A stretch of DNA of 64,000 bases from Panicum virgatum (lineage: Eukaryota > Streptophyta > Magnoliopsida > Poales > Poaceae). Under the pieces are notes generated by a model, which was not told the DNA's origin, ran no database searches, and worked only from the letters and a program-made list of their open reading frames with translations. The DNA lies in the NCBI RefSeq assembly GCF_016808335.1, contig NC_053153.1, forward strand, positions 14,457,033 to 14,521,032. Reading direction: 5' to 3'. This document shows, piece after piece, positions 21,801 through 32,431 of the stretch (position 1 is the first letter of the stretch; each line of letters begins with the position of its first letter). The translations under genes and the position numbers were made by a program.

Positions 21801-24517
21801 CTTTGCGATACTCCTGACTGCCGCTGATACCACTGTCAACTTTGTCCAATGTGTAACATGATTCTGCCTTTTCTTTGGAGGACCACATGATACTGCTGTG
21901 CTTGGAAATTGAAAAGGTGTTTGGCCTTGCTACTGACAAATGGAAAAGGAAGACAAAAAAAAAATGCTAGGCAGGTCCATCCCATTTCTAGTTTCTTCCC
22001 ACGTTTCGAGCTTTGTCAGGACTCAGGTTAGAATCCATGTGAATTTGTTGGTGCGGCCATTTGCCTCTGGGCAATGCCTGTTTAATCCGGGTTTACTAGA
22101 TCGAACGAGTGACGACGCTGAGGTGGTCTGAATCTGTTGCGGAAGAGCATGTTCAGAACGGTAGCATCACTGCATCAGGCGTGGAAACAGTTGCATCAGG
22201 CCTTGGAAGCCCTCTTCCCCCGCCGGGATCTCCGTCGTTTCCCCGCACTGGCAGCCCACTCGGAGTCCAGCACGCGCCTTTGAAAGCCTGTTGCTTGGAT
22301 TTTCCGGCCCGGATGCGCCCAATTTTCAGGGGGGAATACGGCCCAATTTTCTGGTGTCTCGAAGTCCTCGCTCAAAAAGAAAAAAAAAAGGCCTCGACTT
22401 ACTCGACTCGCGGAGTCGAGCGGGAGAGCGCCGCTGCCGCCTGCCGATCTCCTCCGACAACCTCGCGCCGGCAGCGTCTCCTCCCCCGGCGTCTCTACGG
22501 CGACCTCTTCCTTCGCATCAGATGGATCCCCCTCCTCTCCCCCTCACCACGCATTTCCCTGTGCTCCCGCTAGGGTTTCTCCTCTCCTCTCCTCACACCT
22601 TTTTCTTGTAGATCCTGTTGAAGCAGAGAAAGCTAGACCCGGACGTTGGCTGAATGCAGTGAGCGGACCACATGCTCCTCTTCCTCACCCTGGCACTTCC
22701 TAGGTCGTCCGCTTGTTCCAGGTAAAAGCAAGCGGATCCAACTTCCTGCATCAGTTTTAAATTTTTCTCTACTAGTTTATCATCATTTTTTTTGTGGAGT
22801 TATGCTACTTCATGCTGTCAACCATAGCTTAGACAGCAGTTCACCGATTATAGCACGTTTCAATTTGTCATCGGATTGTGATACTTCCTGGTTCCTTCCT
22901 AGTTCCTGTCTTTATTATATCAAGAGGTCCAGGATGTTATCCTTTTCCCTGCCTCATGAGTATTATTGCTGGCATCCTTTTCCTGTCAGGATATTATATA
23001 AGTTCACATTTGATAGTACAGTTTGAATTATCATACAAATCCTGATGTTCGACTAATTTGGCTAAAGAGAAAAATTAGGTATGTCTCTTTGAATATGCTC
23101 AGTGTACTTAGTTAACACTTGTCTGATCAGATCTGACAAGAAAAATAAGTACGGTTACAAAAGATGAATAGCTAAACTAAGCCATGTGTCAATTTGTGTT
23201 ACCTGCAGAGTGCTCAGTGGAAGTGCATGATATGAAAACTGAAGAAAAATCAGATATGTTTCTTTGAACATGCTCAGCATATGGTTTTCTGAAATACTTT
23301 TCAATATTTGGTCTTGCACATGAAATTTGACTGTTGATATGCTTTTCTAGAGTAGATTGCCAATACTTGTTCTAAAGACAATATTTTGCCAACCCTTTAG
23401 TTGTAACTATATACTATTGGTTATCATATTTTTTGGTGCTGGTATGGAGTTATGGACTGAATGTTCTAATAGTAGTATTGATTTATGGTATGATAATATA
23501 CAATCTGGTGGTTCAAAAATACAATATTTTATTAAATCAGTATCTGGTAGCCTCTCAAATAAAATATTTGCTAGCTTAACATTTTTTTTGGTTCAGCATC
23601 TGTTAGCATTCAGCATGATATATGTATTTTGTTTTTTGTTTTTGTTTTTTAGCTCAGAATTCAGCATTCTATAGCCTCTTGAGTTTATTTGGTCCCTGCA
23701 ATGCATTCAATATTTAGCATTCATCTTATGAGTTTTTTTTTCAAGTTACTTGCAGAGCACTTGGTGGAAGAAATACATAGAAGCTAATTTTTTTTTGTGA
23801 TAGGAATGGTGCAAGTGCGGTTTATGGTTGATTATCGTGTTGCTGTGAATTAAACATCGCAAGTAGCTCGCATGTTGCTTCTGCTTTTATTCATCCATGT
23901 TATTTTTCTTTGGTTTTCTTAGAAGAAACTATTACCTAGCTAGTAATTTATCTCCATGGTCTGTTATTTATTATTTGGTCAAAGTAGTTTGTAATATAGG
24001 ATTTGCATGGTGTGAATCATTTTGGCCATGTCTCATCGTGACTATGTTGCTACTAGTCGAGATGGATTAAGCTTATATGGAATAGCATATGCGTTTTACT
24101 CAAGGACCATACAGTAACTATTCTGCTATTTTGGATTATATCTTCATAATATATGGATTAAGCCTATATGGAGTAGTATAACATCTGGCACTTTGTACAT
24201 GGACTAGTAAAACAACATTGCCTACTGCTTCTCTATTGCAATACACACCGATGAATATAATTAAAGCAGGCAAGTTCCAACGGACAGAGGATTTTAACCA
24301 CTACTTGCGTTCGCTTTCCGTCCCCCCCCCCCCCCCCCCCCCCCCTCTCTGTCTCTCTCTACAAGAAGCTAAACCACCAGAAGAAAAGAGACAAAACACC
24401 AGCATCCCTCCAACACCCCATGAACAAAACCAATGGAAGTATGGAACCAATTCAAGTAATTACCAGCGCAGCAAAAGAATCAATGGTGCCGCCTTGCGTC
24501 GCCCGCGCTTCGCATAG
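21801..24517. other. No gene seen; transcript-leader-like and AT-rich DNA
   Basis: 22,380-22,740 looks like the GC-rich leader and first splice site of a plant transcript (GCTAGGGTTTCTCC, then CCAGGTAAAAGC). Downstream to 24,200 is AT-rich, intron-like sequence with no ORF of recognisable family. It could be a dead gene start or a non-coding transcript. It ends near the CDPK-related kinase fragment on the other strand. Confidence 0.35.
24322..24345 (+). repeat. Homopolymer of 24 C
   Basis: An uninterrupted C24 run is followed by (TC)n. It lies about 170 bp beyond the stop codon of the minus-strand kinase fragment. On the minus strand it is a G24 tract. Confidence 0.95.
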
Positions 24518-25295
24518 TCATCCAAGCAACAACTTGGTGTAGCCTAGAAGGCTAAGCTTGCCATCCGACGGTTTAATCCAGCCGCGCACGATGGAATACG
24601 GCGCTGAGGAAAGATTCATCTCCTGTAAACGAGAGGAGAGGTAACTTGATTAGCATCTACACGAGACCAAAGGTTCAATTCATCATTCGGTTCAGTATAA
24701 TTAGGTCACAGACCTGAGCCAGCTCCTCGATTGTGATAGCACGGTTGCCTTCTTGCTCAAAGTATTCGAATGCAGTATTGGCGATTTCTTCCCACCGTGC
24801 CACAGCCTTAAGCTGGTAAGGGCTGATTGTAGCAGCTCTGAATTCCTCGAAGTCCATTCTCATATATGCGAGTGGCTCCAGCTGGAGGTGATTACATCCA
24901 TAAAATGAAACACTGAACCTTATACGGCATATACATCCAAAATGTGGAAAAAATAAAGTTGGCTATAGATTATGTATTTCATACCGCATTTAAGATCTCA
25001 AGTGTTCTGGATTCCTTCATAGCATCTGTCGAGTTCTGTAAAAGAGCCTGCATAATTAAAAGGGTGGAAAGGGAAAGTTGAGTATTGTGTCATAAACATG
25101 GAAAAAGCTTCAATATATCATAATACATGTCCAAAAATAGAATATGAGCAAGCCAACTGTAAATTTTTATTTGTAAGCACTTACCATCCTGAAGTTGTCG
25201 ATACATATTCGACCATCTCTGCTGTTTGGTTCTAACAAGTTGTATTGTGCTCTGATGTAGATAAGCTCATCTTCTGTTACTGCTCTTGACAAAGC
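24518..25295 (-). pseudogene. CDPK-related kinase (CRK), last four exons only
   Basis: Exons 25295-25185, 25047-24985, 24881-24714 and 24622-24518 are in frame with correct splice sites. They encode the degenerate EF-hand tail of a CDPK-related protein kinase: ALSRAVTEDELIYIRAQYN, LLEPNSRDGRICIDNFRM, ALLQNSTDAMKESRTLEILN, RMDFEEFRAATISPYQL, EQEGNRAITIEELAQ, VRGWIKPSDGKLSLLGYTK. The kinase domain and N-terminus are not in the window; the upstream intron is occupied by a LINE from ~25,395 and then unrelated retrotransposons. The end reads LLLG-stop, while the next frame continues TMRSAGDARRHH, so a 1-nt loss near the stop removed the usual last residues. CRKs are Ser/Thr kinases anchored at membranes by N-acylation. 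The piece is either a truncated copy or the 3' end of a gene whose 5' half lies far away. Confidence 0.85.
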
Positions 25296-25394
25296 CTGCC
25301 TAATGAACGAGACAAATAAAATTAACACGATTGCAAATTGGATAATGTAATTTCAGCAAGACAGATGCAACAAGGAGAGGTAACATTAATGCAT

Positions 25395-27680
25395 ATTTTT
25401 TTCCTCGAACACGCAGGAGAGCTGCGTATCATTATATTAAGAGAGAGAAAAAATAGTCCAAATACAAAGAAACATTCCACACCTTGGACTAGAGTGAGGA
25501 ACTAAAGATCTAGGATAACAAACTATTACATAAAAACATGAAACATAGGACCAGACCACAACTCGACCATCTACTAGACCTGCAACACACCCATCCTAGG
25601 GCTTACACTACCGGAAACTCCTAGTTTACCGTGTGCTTGTTACTTTGCCGTGTGCAATATCTCGGGTACACGACAAAGCCATGGTTTGCCGTGTGCTTTT
25701 TTCGGCACATGGCAAAGTCATGGTTTGCCGTGACCTTTTTTCTGTCACACGGCAAAGTCATGGTTTATCGTGACCTTTTTTCTGGCACACAGCAAAGCCA
25801 AATTTTGCCGTGTGTCCTTATTTACAGCACACGACAAACACAACACCCCCCCCCCGGCCGCATCGGCCCGGCCCAACACACGCCGGCCTGCCACCCCCTC
25901 CCCAAACCCTACCCCCTGACCCGTCTCCCTCTCCCGTCTCACACTCCCGCCGCCCCTATCTCTCCCCTCTCTCCCTGCTCCCCACCGCCCCCCATTCCCT
26001 CCTCTCCGCCGCCGTCGCAGCCCCGACCGCTGTCGCTGGATCCAAATCCGGTGTCGGGACGGCGGCTCAAAGTGGCTGCTCCAGCCTCCGACGCGTGGCC
26101 CTCTCCCTCTCCTCTCCTAGCATGGACCTAGCAGGAGGACAACGCCCGGCCGGCCTCCTCCCTCAGCCGGCTTGCCGCGGGGCCCCCTCCCTCTCCTCTC
26201 CCGGTGCGGACGAAGCGGGAGGCGTGCGATGGTGGCGGCCTCTGGTCCTCCTCCTCCGGTGGCGGTGGCGGCTCCCCCTGCTCCTCCTCTGGCGTGCGGC
26301 TCCCTCCTTCTCCTCTACCACTGCCGGATCTACGACCCCAAACCCTCTTTCCCTGGCGGGAGGCCGCACCGTCATTGGGAGGCGTGGCGGCGAGGTTGGA
26401 TCCGGCCACCACGCGCCGGTCCTCCCCTCCTTCCCCAGCGGGAGGCCGCAACAGGGGACAGCGACGGCTACAACCTTTTCCTCTGGTGCTCGACGTCGAC
26501 GATGGAGGGGGAGATGGCTCCAGCGGTGGCGGCGGCGGCTTTCGGTGGTAGTGGTGGTGGCGGCCTGGTGGCGTGCGGTGGCCGGCAGGGCAGCAGCAGG
26601 CAGTTGGTGGGATAGGCAACGGGGGTGCGGGCGGCGGTGGGGCAACAGCCGGGCCTGCATGGATTTCTTTTTTTATGTACCATTCATTTATTTTGCCGTG
26701 TGTCGGAAAATGCACACGGCAAAAGCAGCTTTGTCGTGTGCCCAACATAAGACACACGACAAAGAGCTCTTTGCTGACCGACGTATGTCGTGAGCGCTTT
26801 GCCGTGTGTTGCACACGGCAAAGCCTTTGCGTGTGCCCCAGGAACACGGCAAACTACCAGATTCCGGTAGTGTTAGGGCAGTAAGCTTTTTAGCCCCCGA
26901 GAGTTGCTATAGGTGGGACTCCTCCTTGAAGGCCTGCACCACCACCTGTAGGTTTGGAGAAGCTCCCTCAAACACACAAGTATTCCAATGCTTCCAAAGG
27001 ATCCAGGCCCCGAGTATACACAAGGAGTTAAAACCCTTCCTGTGCTGGTTAGGAAGTCTCCTGTCAGCATGTTTCCACCAGTCAGCAAAATTCACTCCTT
27101 GTGGGTGTCAACCGACTCAAGTTTATGGGCTGCAACATGGCATACCAGAATTGCCTTGCAGAAACACATGAGATGAGGATGTGTTGAATGGTTTCCTCCT
27201 CCTGATCACAGAGTGGGCAATGCTCAGGATGAGGAAGACCTCTTTTTTGTAAACGATATGCAGTCCAACAACGATTCCGAACAGCCAGCCAGACAAATGT
27301 TTTGCATTTCCCAGGTGCCCATGACTTCCATATTTTCTTCCAAGGTTCAATGTTGATGAGCCGATAAAAAAACTCCTATATGTTGATCTTGTCAAGAATA
27401 AACCTGAGGCTTCAGGTTTCCAGTTATGAGTGTCTTCATTGTCATTGAGAGTAACACCCACCAACATGTCCCAAAGCTCAAGGTATTCAGTAAGCCAAAC
27501 CAACCGAGAGCCCCTTTTATATTTGCAATCCATGAATTCCCTTGCAAGGCCTCCATTATTGTTCTCTTTTTCCTAATTCACACTGGTACACAAACGGGCA
27601 ACATTTGGGACAAGACCCTCAAGACACTTGCCATGCATCCAGCGATCAGTCCAAAAAAGGTGTTCCTTCCGTTACCTTAC
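25395..27680 (-). mobile_element. L1-type LINE fragment, split by a CACTA element
   Basis: The minus strand carries the C-terminal part of a plant LINE ORF2, including the zinc-finger reverse-transcriptase tail (zf-RVT) at ~27,100-27,540 in two frames (LWDMLVGVTLNDNEDTHNW, GLPHPEHCPLCDQEEETIQH) and NWKPEASGLFL. The last protein segment is at 26,907-27,095 (ILWKHWNTCVFEG). The 3' end is the T-run at ~25,395 next to CCTCGAACACGCAGGAGAGC, typical of grass L1 tails. It inserted in the CRK intron. Frameshifts are present and the element is 5'-truncated; the right boundary abuts a Cassandra LTR. Confidence 0.8.
25606..26872. mobile_element. Non-autonomous CACTA transposon
   Basis: TIRs start CACTACCGGAA and end CCGGTAGTG. 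A 3-bp TSD TTA lies on both sides (25603-25605, 26873-26875). Subterminal arrays of TTTGCCGTGTGC and its complement occur at both ends, as expected for En/Spm-type transposase binding sites. The 25,850-26,650 interior is GC-rich with overlapping frames and no recognised gene. It is inserted inside the LINE, so it is younger than the LINE. Confidence 0.95.
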
Positions 27681-27976
27681 TGTGACACCCCAGCCCAAGG
27701 GCTTAATAGAATTGATAGAATACTCATATCAACAAGTTGTAACTTCTTTTCCGGAAGCCGATCTCGAAAGAACTCCAAAGTTAAGCGTGCTTGGCCTGGA
27801 GCAATTTCGGGATTGGTGACCGACCGGGAACTTCTTCCCGGGTGCGCACGAGTGAGGAAAAAGTGCGCAGAAAAGACATGTGTTGGTCTGTGAGGATAGT
27901 CTATATCCTAGAAAGCTGCCAGATGTAAGCGGGCCTGGCCTCGGGGAGGCAGGACGTTATAGAATGGTATCAGAGC
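27681..27976 (+). mobile_element. Cassandra-type TRIM: one LTR plus PBS
   Basis: The LTR (27681-27961) begins TGTGACACCCC and ends ..GTTATA. Three bases later comes TGGTATCAGAGC, the initiator-Met-tRNA primer-binding site. The LTR contains a 5S-rRNA-like core with the pol III internal boxes, the defining trait of Cassandra elements. Only one LTR is in the window; internal sequence runs for roughly 35-50 bp and then joins copia gag DNA on the opposite strand. Confidence 0.85.
27751..27848 (+). repeat. 5S-rRNA-like segment in the Cassandra LTR
   Basis: The stretch contains AACTCCAAAGTTAAGCGTGC, close to the conserved 5S core with the A-box, and GGGATTGGTGACCGACC, which is the 5S C-box region with an extra base. 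The extra base in the C-box and other changes make it unlikely to produce functional 5S RNA, but pol III recognition cannot be excluded. Confidence 0.85.
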
Positions 27977-28009
27977 CAACTCTCGCGGTTTCACAGGCAC
28001 GTACGGGCG

Positions 28010-30444
28010 TAAGTGCACCCGAGCAGAGTACATGTCCACGTTCCGTCTCTCCTGCTCTCTCCTCACAGCCCGCTTCCTCCTGAAGCAAAACTCCTCCAGA
28101 TGACCTTCCCTGTCACAGAACTCGTAGTGGTACCTCACCTCACGCTTGGGAGGTGGAGACCTAGCCTGCGGACGGGGAGGAGCAGCCCTCTTCTTCTGGG
28201 CAACCTGGGCTGTGGCAGCAAGGAGCGTGTCGAGGGGGTTCCTCAGCGCATTGGGCTTTGGAACCCAAACCTGCTTCTGTGGAGGTGCTTTCGGTGGTTC
28301 TTTAAGCACACCATCCGCGGTCAACAAGCGAAGGCTGTGTGCTCGTGCTAGCAGTGTTTCCAGCAGCCTTGCCAATCTTACCATACAACCTGTCAAAGTC
28401 TGACTTCGTGTATGTGTAACCAACCCCAAACCCATCACCACGCTTGAACTGCTTAATCATCATGCCCAACTGCGGCTCACTGCTAGAAACCCAACTCAGA
28501 ATCGCCTTAAGGTATGTGTTCTCATTCTCCAAGTTGGCTTTCTCTACCGCAAGACTATCTAAATCAGCAATCAAACCAGGGCAAACAAAGCAGTCAATAG
28601 GTGGGCTAGACTCTATGACCTTAGTCTTTCCAAAAGACTTGATCAAAGCGTTCTTCTCCTCTAGCTCCGACCTAAGCGTGGGACAAAGCTTACAAGAGCC
28701 AAGCAAAGTATGCCTAGATCTAAGCTCCTCTAGTTCACAAACAACAATAGCAAACTTGGACTGCAAAGAAGCTAGATCAGACTTGAAGATAGGGCACTCA
28801 TCGCATTCAAGCACATCACTAACAATGGGAGCGTCCTTGACAAGTTCAAGCTCATGCTTGGCCTTGGCTAGCTCGTGAGACACATCAGAAAGCGAAGTCT
28901 TAGCAACATCTAAGTTCGCGACGTTCTCATCATGCTTGGCACGGAGAGCAACAAGATCATTCATGTGAGATATGCAGCCAGCGCACTCATCCTCACTAGA
29001 TTTCTCCCTAGCACAAGCCAGCTCAGCCCTAAGCTTTCTACGCTCTCTAGCTGCTTCCTTAAGCAGCCTCTTCTGGTTGTCGAGAGTGGTGTACAACTCC
29101 CTAACCTCTGTATCAAGCAGGTCGATTGTGGAGTTTACCTCTGAATCGCTCTCGGATCCAGGAGAAGAGCCAGAGTGCGTCGGTGTAGCATGTCCACCCG
29201 AAGACGCACGAGCACCATCGGCTTCGCCCGCCATGGTGCAGAAGCTCTTGCGCTGACCGGCCGCCAAGCAAAGGCCGATGAAGCCGGTGGCTTCCTTGTT
29301 CCGCTTCTTCTTCTTCTTGTCGTCGTCGTCGGAGGTCGGTGAAGAAGAGCGGTCGGTGTCGGAGCTCTTGTCAAGGTCGCTGAGCTACGCCAGGAAGGCC
29401 TTCTCCCGCTTCTTGGCCTTGTACTGGAAGCGCTTCTTGAGCGACTCCTTGTCGAAGCGTCCTCCCCGGTCACGACTGCAGTGCTTGTGGCGCCGACGCT
29501 CCTTGTTGGAGCCTCCCTCGTCGCGGTCGCGGTGGTGGTAGTAGTCGAAGGAGTTGTTCTGGCCGCCGCCGGACTTCTTGGGGCAATCGACGATGAAGTG
29601 GTTCAGATCACCGCAGTTGTAGCACCCGGGGTTCTTCTTCCTCTGCCTGTTGTGGTAGACGCGCTGGAACTTGCTGATGAGGAGGCACAAGTCGTCGTCG
29701 CCCAGCGTCTCCAGCTGCTCATCTGAAACAGAAGGCAAAGAGGCAAGAGAAAAGCCAAGAGCAGAGTTAGCGTTAGAGCTCGATCCACCTGGGCCAGTCA
29801 CAAGAGCGACGCTCTTGGAAGGAGGGGCACCATTGAGCTTGGCTCGTGTCTGGTTATCCACCTCCGTGGCCTTGAGCTTGCTAAAAAGCTCGTTCACGGT
29901 CAGAGTCTCATAGCCTGCAGACTCAATGATCGTGTTCACCTTGAGATCCCACACAGAGGGTCAAGTGCGTAGAGCAACTTGAGAGCCTTCTCGTGCTCTG
30001 TGTACTCAAGGACACCAGCAGATCTGTTCGCATTGACCTTGTTCACAATCGACTGAAAACGACTGAACATCAGGTCAATGCTCTTCCCTGGCTCCTGTGT
30101 GAAGTTCTCGTACTCACGCCGATGAGTCTCGAACAGTCTGGCCTTCACCTGAGGTGTACCCTCGTGGTAGTTCTCAAGGCATGTCCAAATTTTGTGGGCT
30201 TCCTGAAAACCCTGGACGCGTGAGAACTCCGCACGAGAAACGCCAGTGAACAAGGCATTGACGGCCTTGGCGTTAGCCTCGTGCTGGGTCACCTGGAGAG
30301 GTGTGGTCCGAACAGCAAGCACCTCGTAAAGCTGGTAATTTCCCAGATCTCGGCTCCCATGCTCTGCAAGAAGGCTCTCATGCGAACCTTCCAGTAGGCA
30401 TAGTCCTCGTCGTAAAACACCGGAATCTTACCAAGACTTGCCAT
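28010..30444 (-). pseudogene. Copia gag and coiled-coil region, frameshifted
   Basis: Frame 1 starts MASLGKIPVFYDEDYAYWKV at 30444, then shifts into ..VTQHEANAKAVNALF and KIWTCLENYHEGTPQVKAR (copia gag core, to ~29,955). The next frame (29954-29385) has VNELFSKLKATEVDNQTR and the nucleocapsid knuckle CYNCGDLNHFIVDC. From 29,267 to 28,302 a long charged coiled coil has several CxxC pairs (CAGCISH, ECDECPIF, SCKLCP, CFVCPG). At ~28,100 a second knuckle reads YEFCDREGHLEEFC. Gag packages the element RNA. Several frame breaks and stops prevent a full product. Confidence 0.85.
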
Positions 30445-30508
30445 GGTCACCAAGTGGTTTTCGAACCGGTTAAGGTATTGAAAACCTCAACCTGGCTCTG
30501 ATACCAAT
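28010..30508 (-). mobile_element. Copia element internal region (gag only), truncated
   Basis: Reading on the minus strand: the primer-binding site TTGGTATCAGAGCC next to the LTR, gag ATG at 30444, the copia gag core, a CCHC knuckle, a long coiled-coil region, and a second zinc finger. The element stops at ~28,010, where it meets Cassandra DNA. Protease, integrase, reverse transcriptase and the second LTR are missing, so a large deletion is likely. Confidence 0.85.
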
Positions 30509-32137
30509 TGAGGGACCGAAACCGGCGACCAGAGGGGGAGTGAATGGGAGCCGATCTAAATTTCTTCCGAAATCGATCCGTCGGCCTATATCCCAAAATC
30601 ACCGCAAACTCTACACCTAAGGTGTGTGAGAATAGCTATGAACAAGCTATCTCACAACAGCACACCCTAGAAAACTCCGCGGAAGCAAATCTGGAAAAAG
30701 TCCACAACCAGCAGCACACTGAGTCAGACCGGTCTGACTGCTAGCACATACCGGTCAGACCGGTCGGGCTGGAATTCAAAAATCCAGACCGGTTTTAGAG
30801 ACCGGTCAGACCGGTCCCTTCCAGACAGCCCGAGCCCAAAGCTTCAAAAGGCAAATCTTGAGCAAGCGAAGTCCAAATTCGATGAAACTTGGAGGAAAGC
30901 TTCGTAACTACCCCGGGAACATGTCCCCAAAGGATCTCACCCAAAAGATTCACGGATCGAGAGAAATCGAGGAAAGATCAAAGAGGATTGGGGTTTAGCA
31001 CAAAATCACCAATTCATGTGAACTCTCGATTCCAGTAGGTTTAGCACTCGTCTAGAAGGATTAGAATCGTCACAAAGAGTTCATCAAACCACAAATTCAA
31101 GGGTCGGTCTCCTCCAAACAAGAAACACACCAAAAGAGGAGAATTAAACCCAAAACGCAAGAGAGAAGGGGAGGACGAGATGCTCAGCACACACAAGTGA
31201 ATCTCAAACAAATTTCATCCATTAAACTCAGAGGAATTCACCTATACAAAGGCTAGAGCCATCCGCCCATCATCCACCCACTAGATGAAGAGAATAGTTA
31301 TAATCTAAACTCTCTTTGCGTTGGAGTCCTTGGCCCTAACCTAGAGCAGAGGCTGGGAGAAGGAAAAACTCAGAGAAAAAAAAAGACTCAAGAGACTCAC
31401 CCACCCACGGGCTGGTGGGGGGTATTTATACCCGGCTGCTACGGCCAGACCGGTTAGACCGGTCCAGGGGACCGGTCAGACCGGTCGTGTCTGCAACAGC
31501 CCGCTGTACACCCTCCATCGACAACGGAGCTTCTTTCTTCGACTCGAAGTCTTTGCTGCGATGCCGCCACGTTGACGAAGTACCAGTCCGCGGTTTTGGA
31601 GGGTCCGCGAAACCCGGGTAGGTGGCCGGTTTTGAGAAAACCGCCAAAACCTCACGCGCGGGAAGATTCCCGCCTCCACGCCGTGACCCTAGACGTCGTT
31701 CCCGCCTCGGCCTTCTGACGGCCCTAGACGCCACCCGACGCCTGTCACCTCCTCGCCCGCAGCGAGGCCCTAGACGCCGTCGACGCCCGTCGCCTCCGTC
31801 AGTCCCGAGACCGACGCCCGTCACCTCCACGACTTGGCGTCTTCAACCGCCGTCCGCCTCCTTGGTTTTGTGGCGCAAACCAAGAAACACGCCTTTCGTC
31901 GTCGCTTGCGCCCTCGATCCAGGAATGGACGCCACAGCTACAGCCCGGTCCGAGCTCCGGTCCCGGCTGCCCTTCACCGCCGTCCACCGCACGGTCCATC
32001 GGTCACAGTACCTCCACGGCAGCTCCCCGTCGGCACTCGATGCCCGTGTACCTGCAATCCAAAGACCAAGCGCACGATCACACCGCACGGTTGACAATTC
32101 ACTCATCACAAGCAGGATAGAGTACTCTCGTTCCTCA
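30509..32137 (-). mobile_element. Copia LTR (5' LTR of the truncated copia)
   Basis: On the minus strand it starts TGAGGAACGAGAG at 32137 and ends GGTCCCTCA at 30509, two bases before the primer-binding site. The 5' ~600 bp match the start of the solo LTR at 34522 in inverted orientation. The rest is family-related but diverged. It contains ten ACCGGT palindromes in two clusters (30,720-30,830 and 31,440-31,490). The neighbouring ACATA at 32138 would be one copy of its target site. Confidence 0.9.
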
Positions 32138-32431
32138 ACATATTTGCAAGTATACATATATCGACATACCCATATCGTGTATTGGTAATAAATAAATGTC
32201 GGTGGTTGTTTTCTTATCGTTGATGGAGTCGTTCGAGCTTTCGGTTCTCATTTGGCATAATAGTCTCATTTTAATGCTCTTTCAGTTTATAATATCGACA
32301 ATGTTTTTAAGAATTAAGTAAATCTTTCTACTAATATATGCTTTATCATTTTGCAAATGTGAAAAAAATAGCTTAAGGGCCCACCGTATCCCGTTCGCTC
32401 TAGGGCCCTTAAAACACTAGAGCCAGCCCTG
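32138..32431 (-). mobile_element. Terminal fragment of a hAT-like element
   Basis: The minus strand begins CAGGGCTGGCTCTAGTG at 32431, a hAT-style terminus, and interrupts the gypsy pol frame right after SVHPV. The rest is AT-rich. The copia LTR cuts it at 32137 and no opposite end is present in the window. Confidence 0.5.

Noticed and set aside
22109..22611. Possible small protein gene with GC-rich start
   Set aside because: Frames are short, overlap, and show no family motif; only a leader-like composition can be reported.
25810..26847. Captured gene in the CACTA interior
   Set aside because: GC-rich frames on both strands lack any recognisable domain; capture is possible but unsupported.
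27751..27848. A genuine 5S rRNA gene
   Set aside because: It is embedded in an LTR with a primer-binding site downstream and has a disrupted C-box; Cassandra elements explain it.
28302..29267. A stand-alone host coiled-coil gene of 321 residues
   Set aside because: It is contiguous with copia gag and a second zinc knuckle on the same strand and typical of grass copia gag regions.
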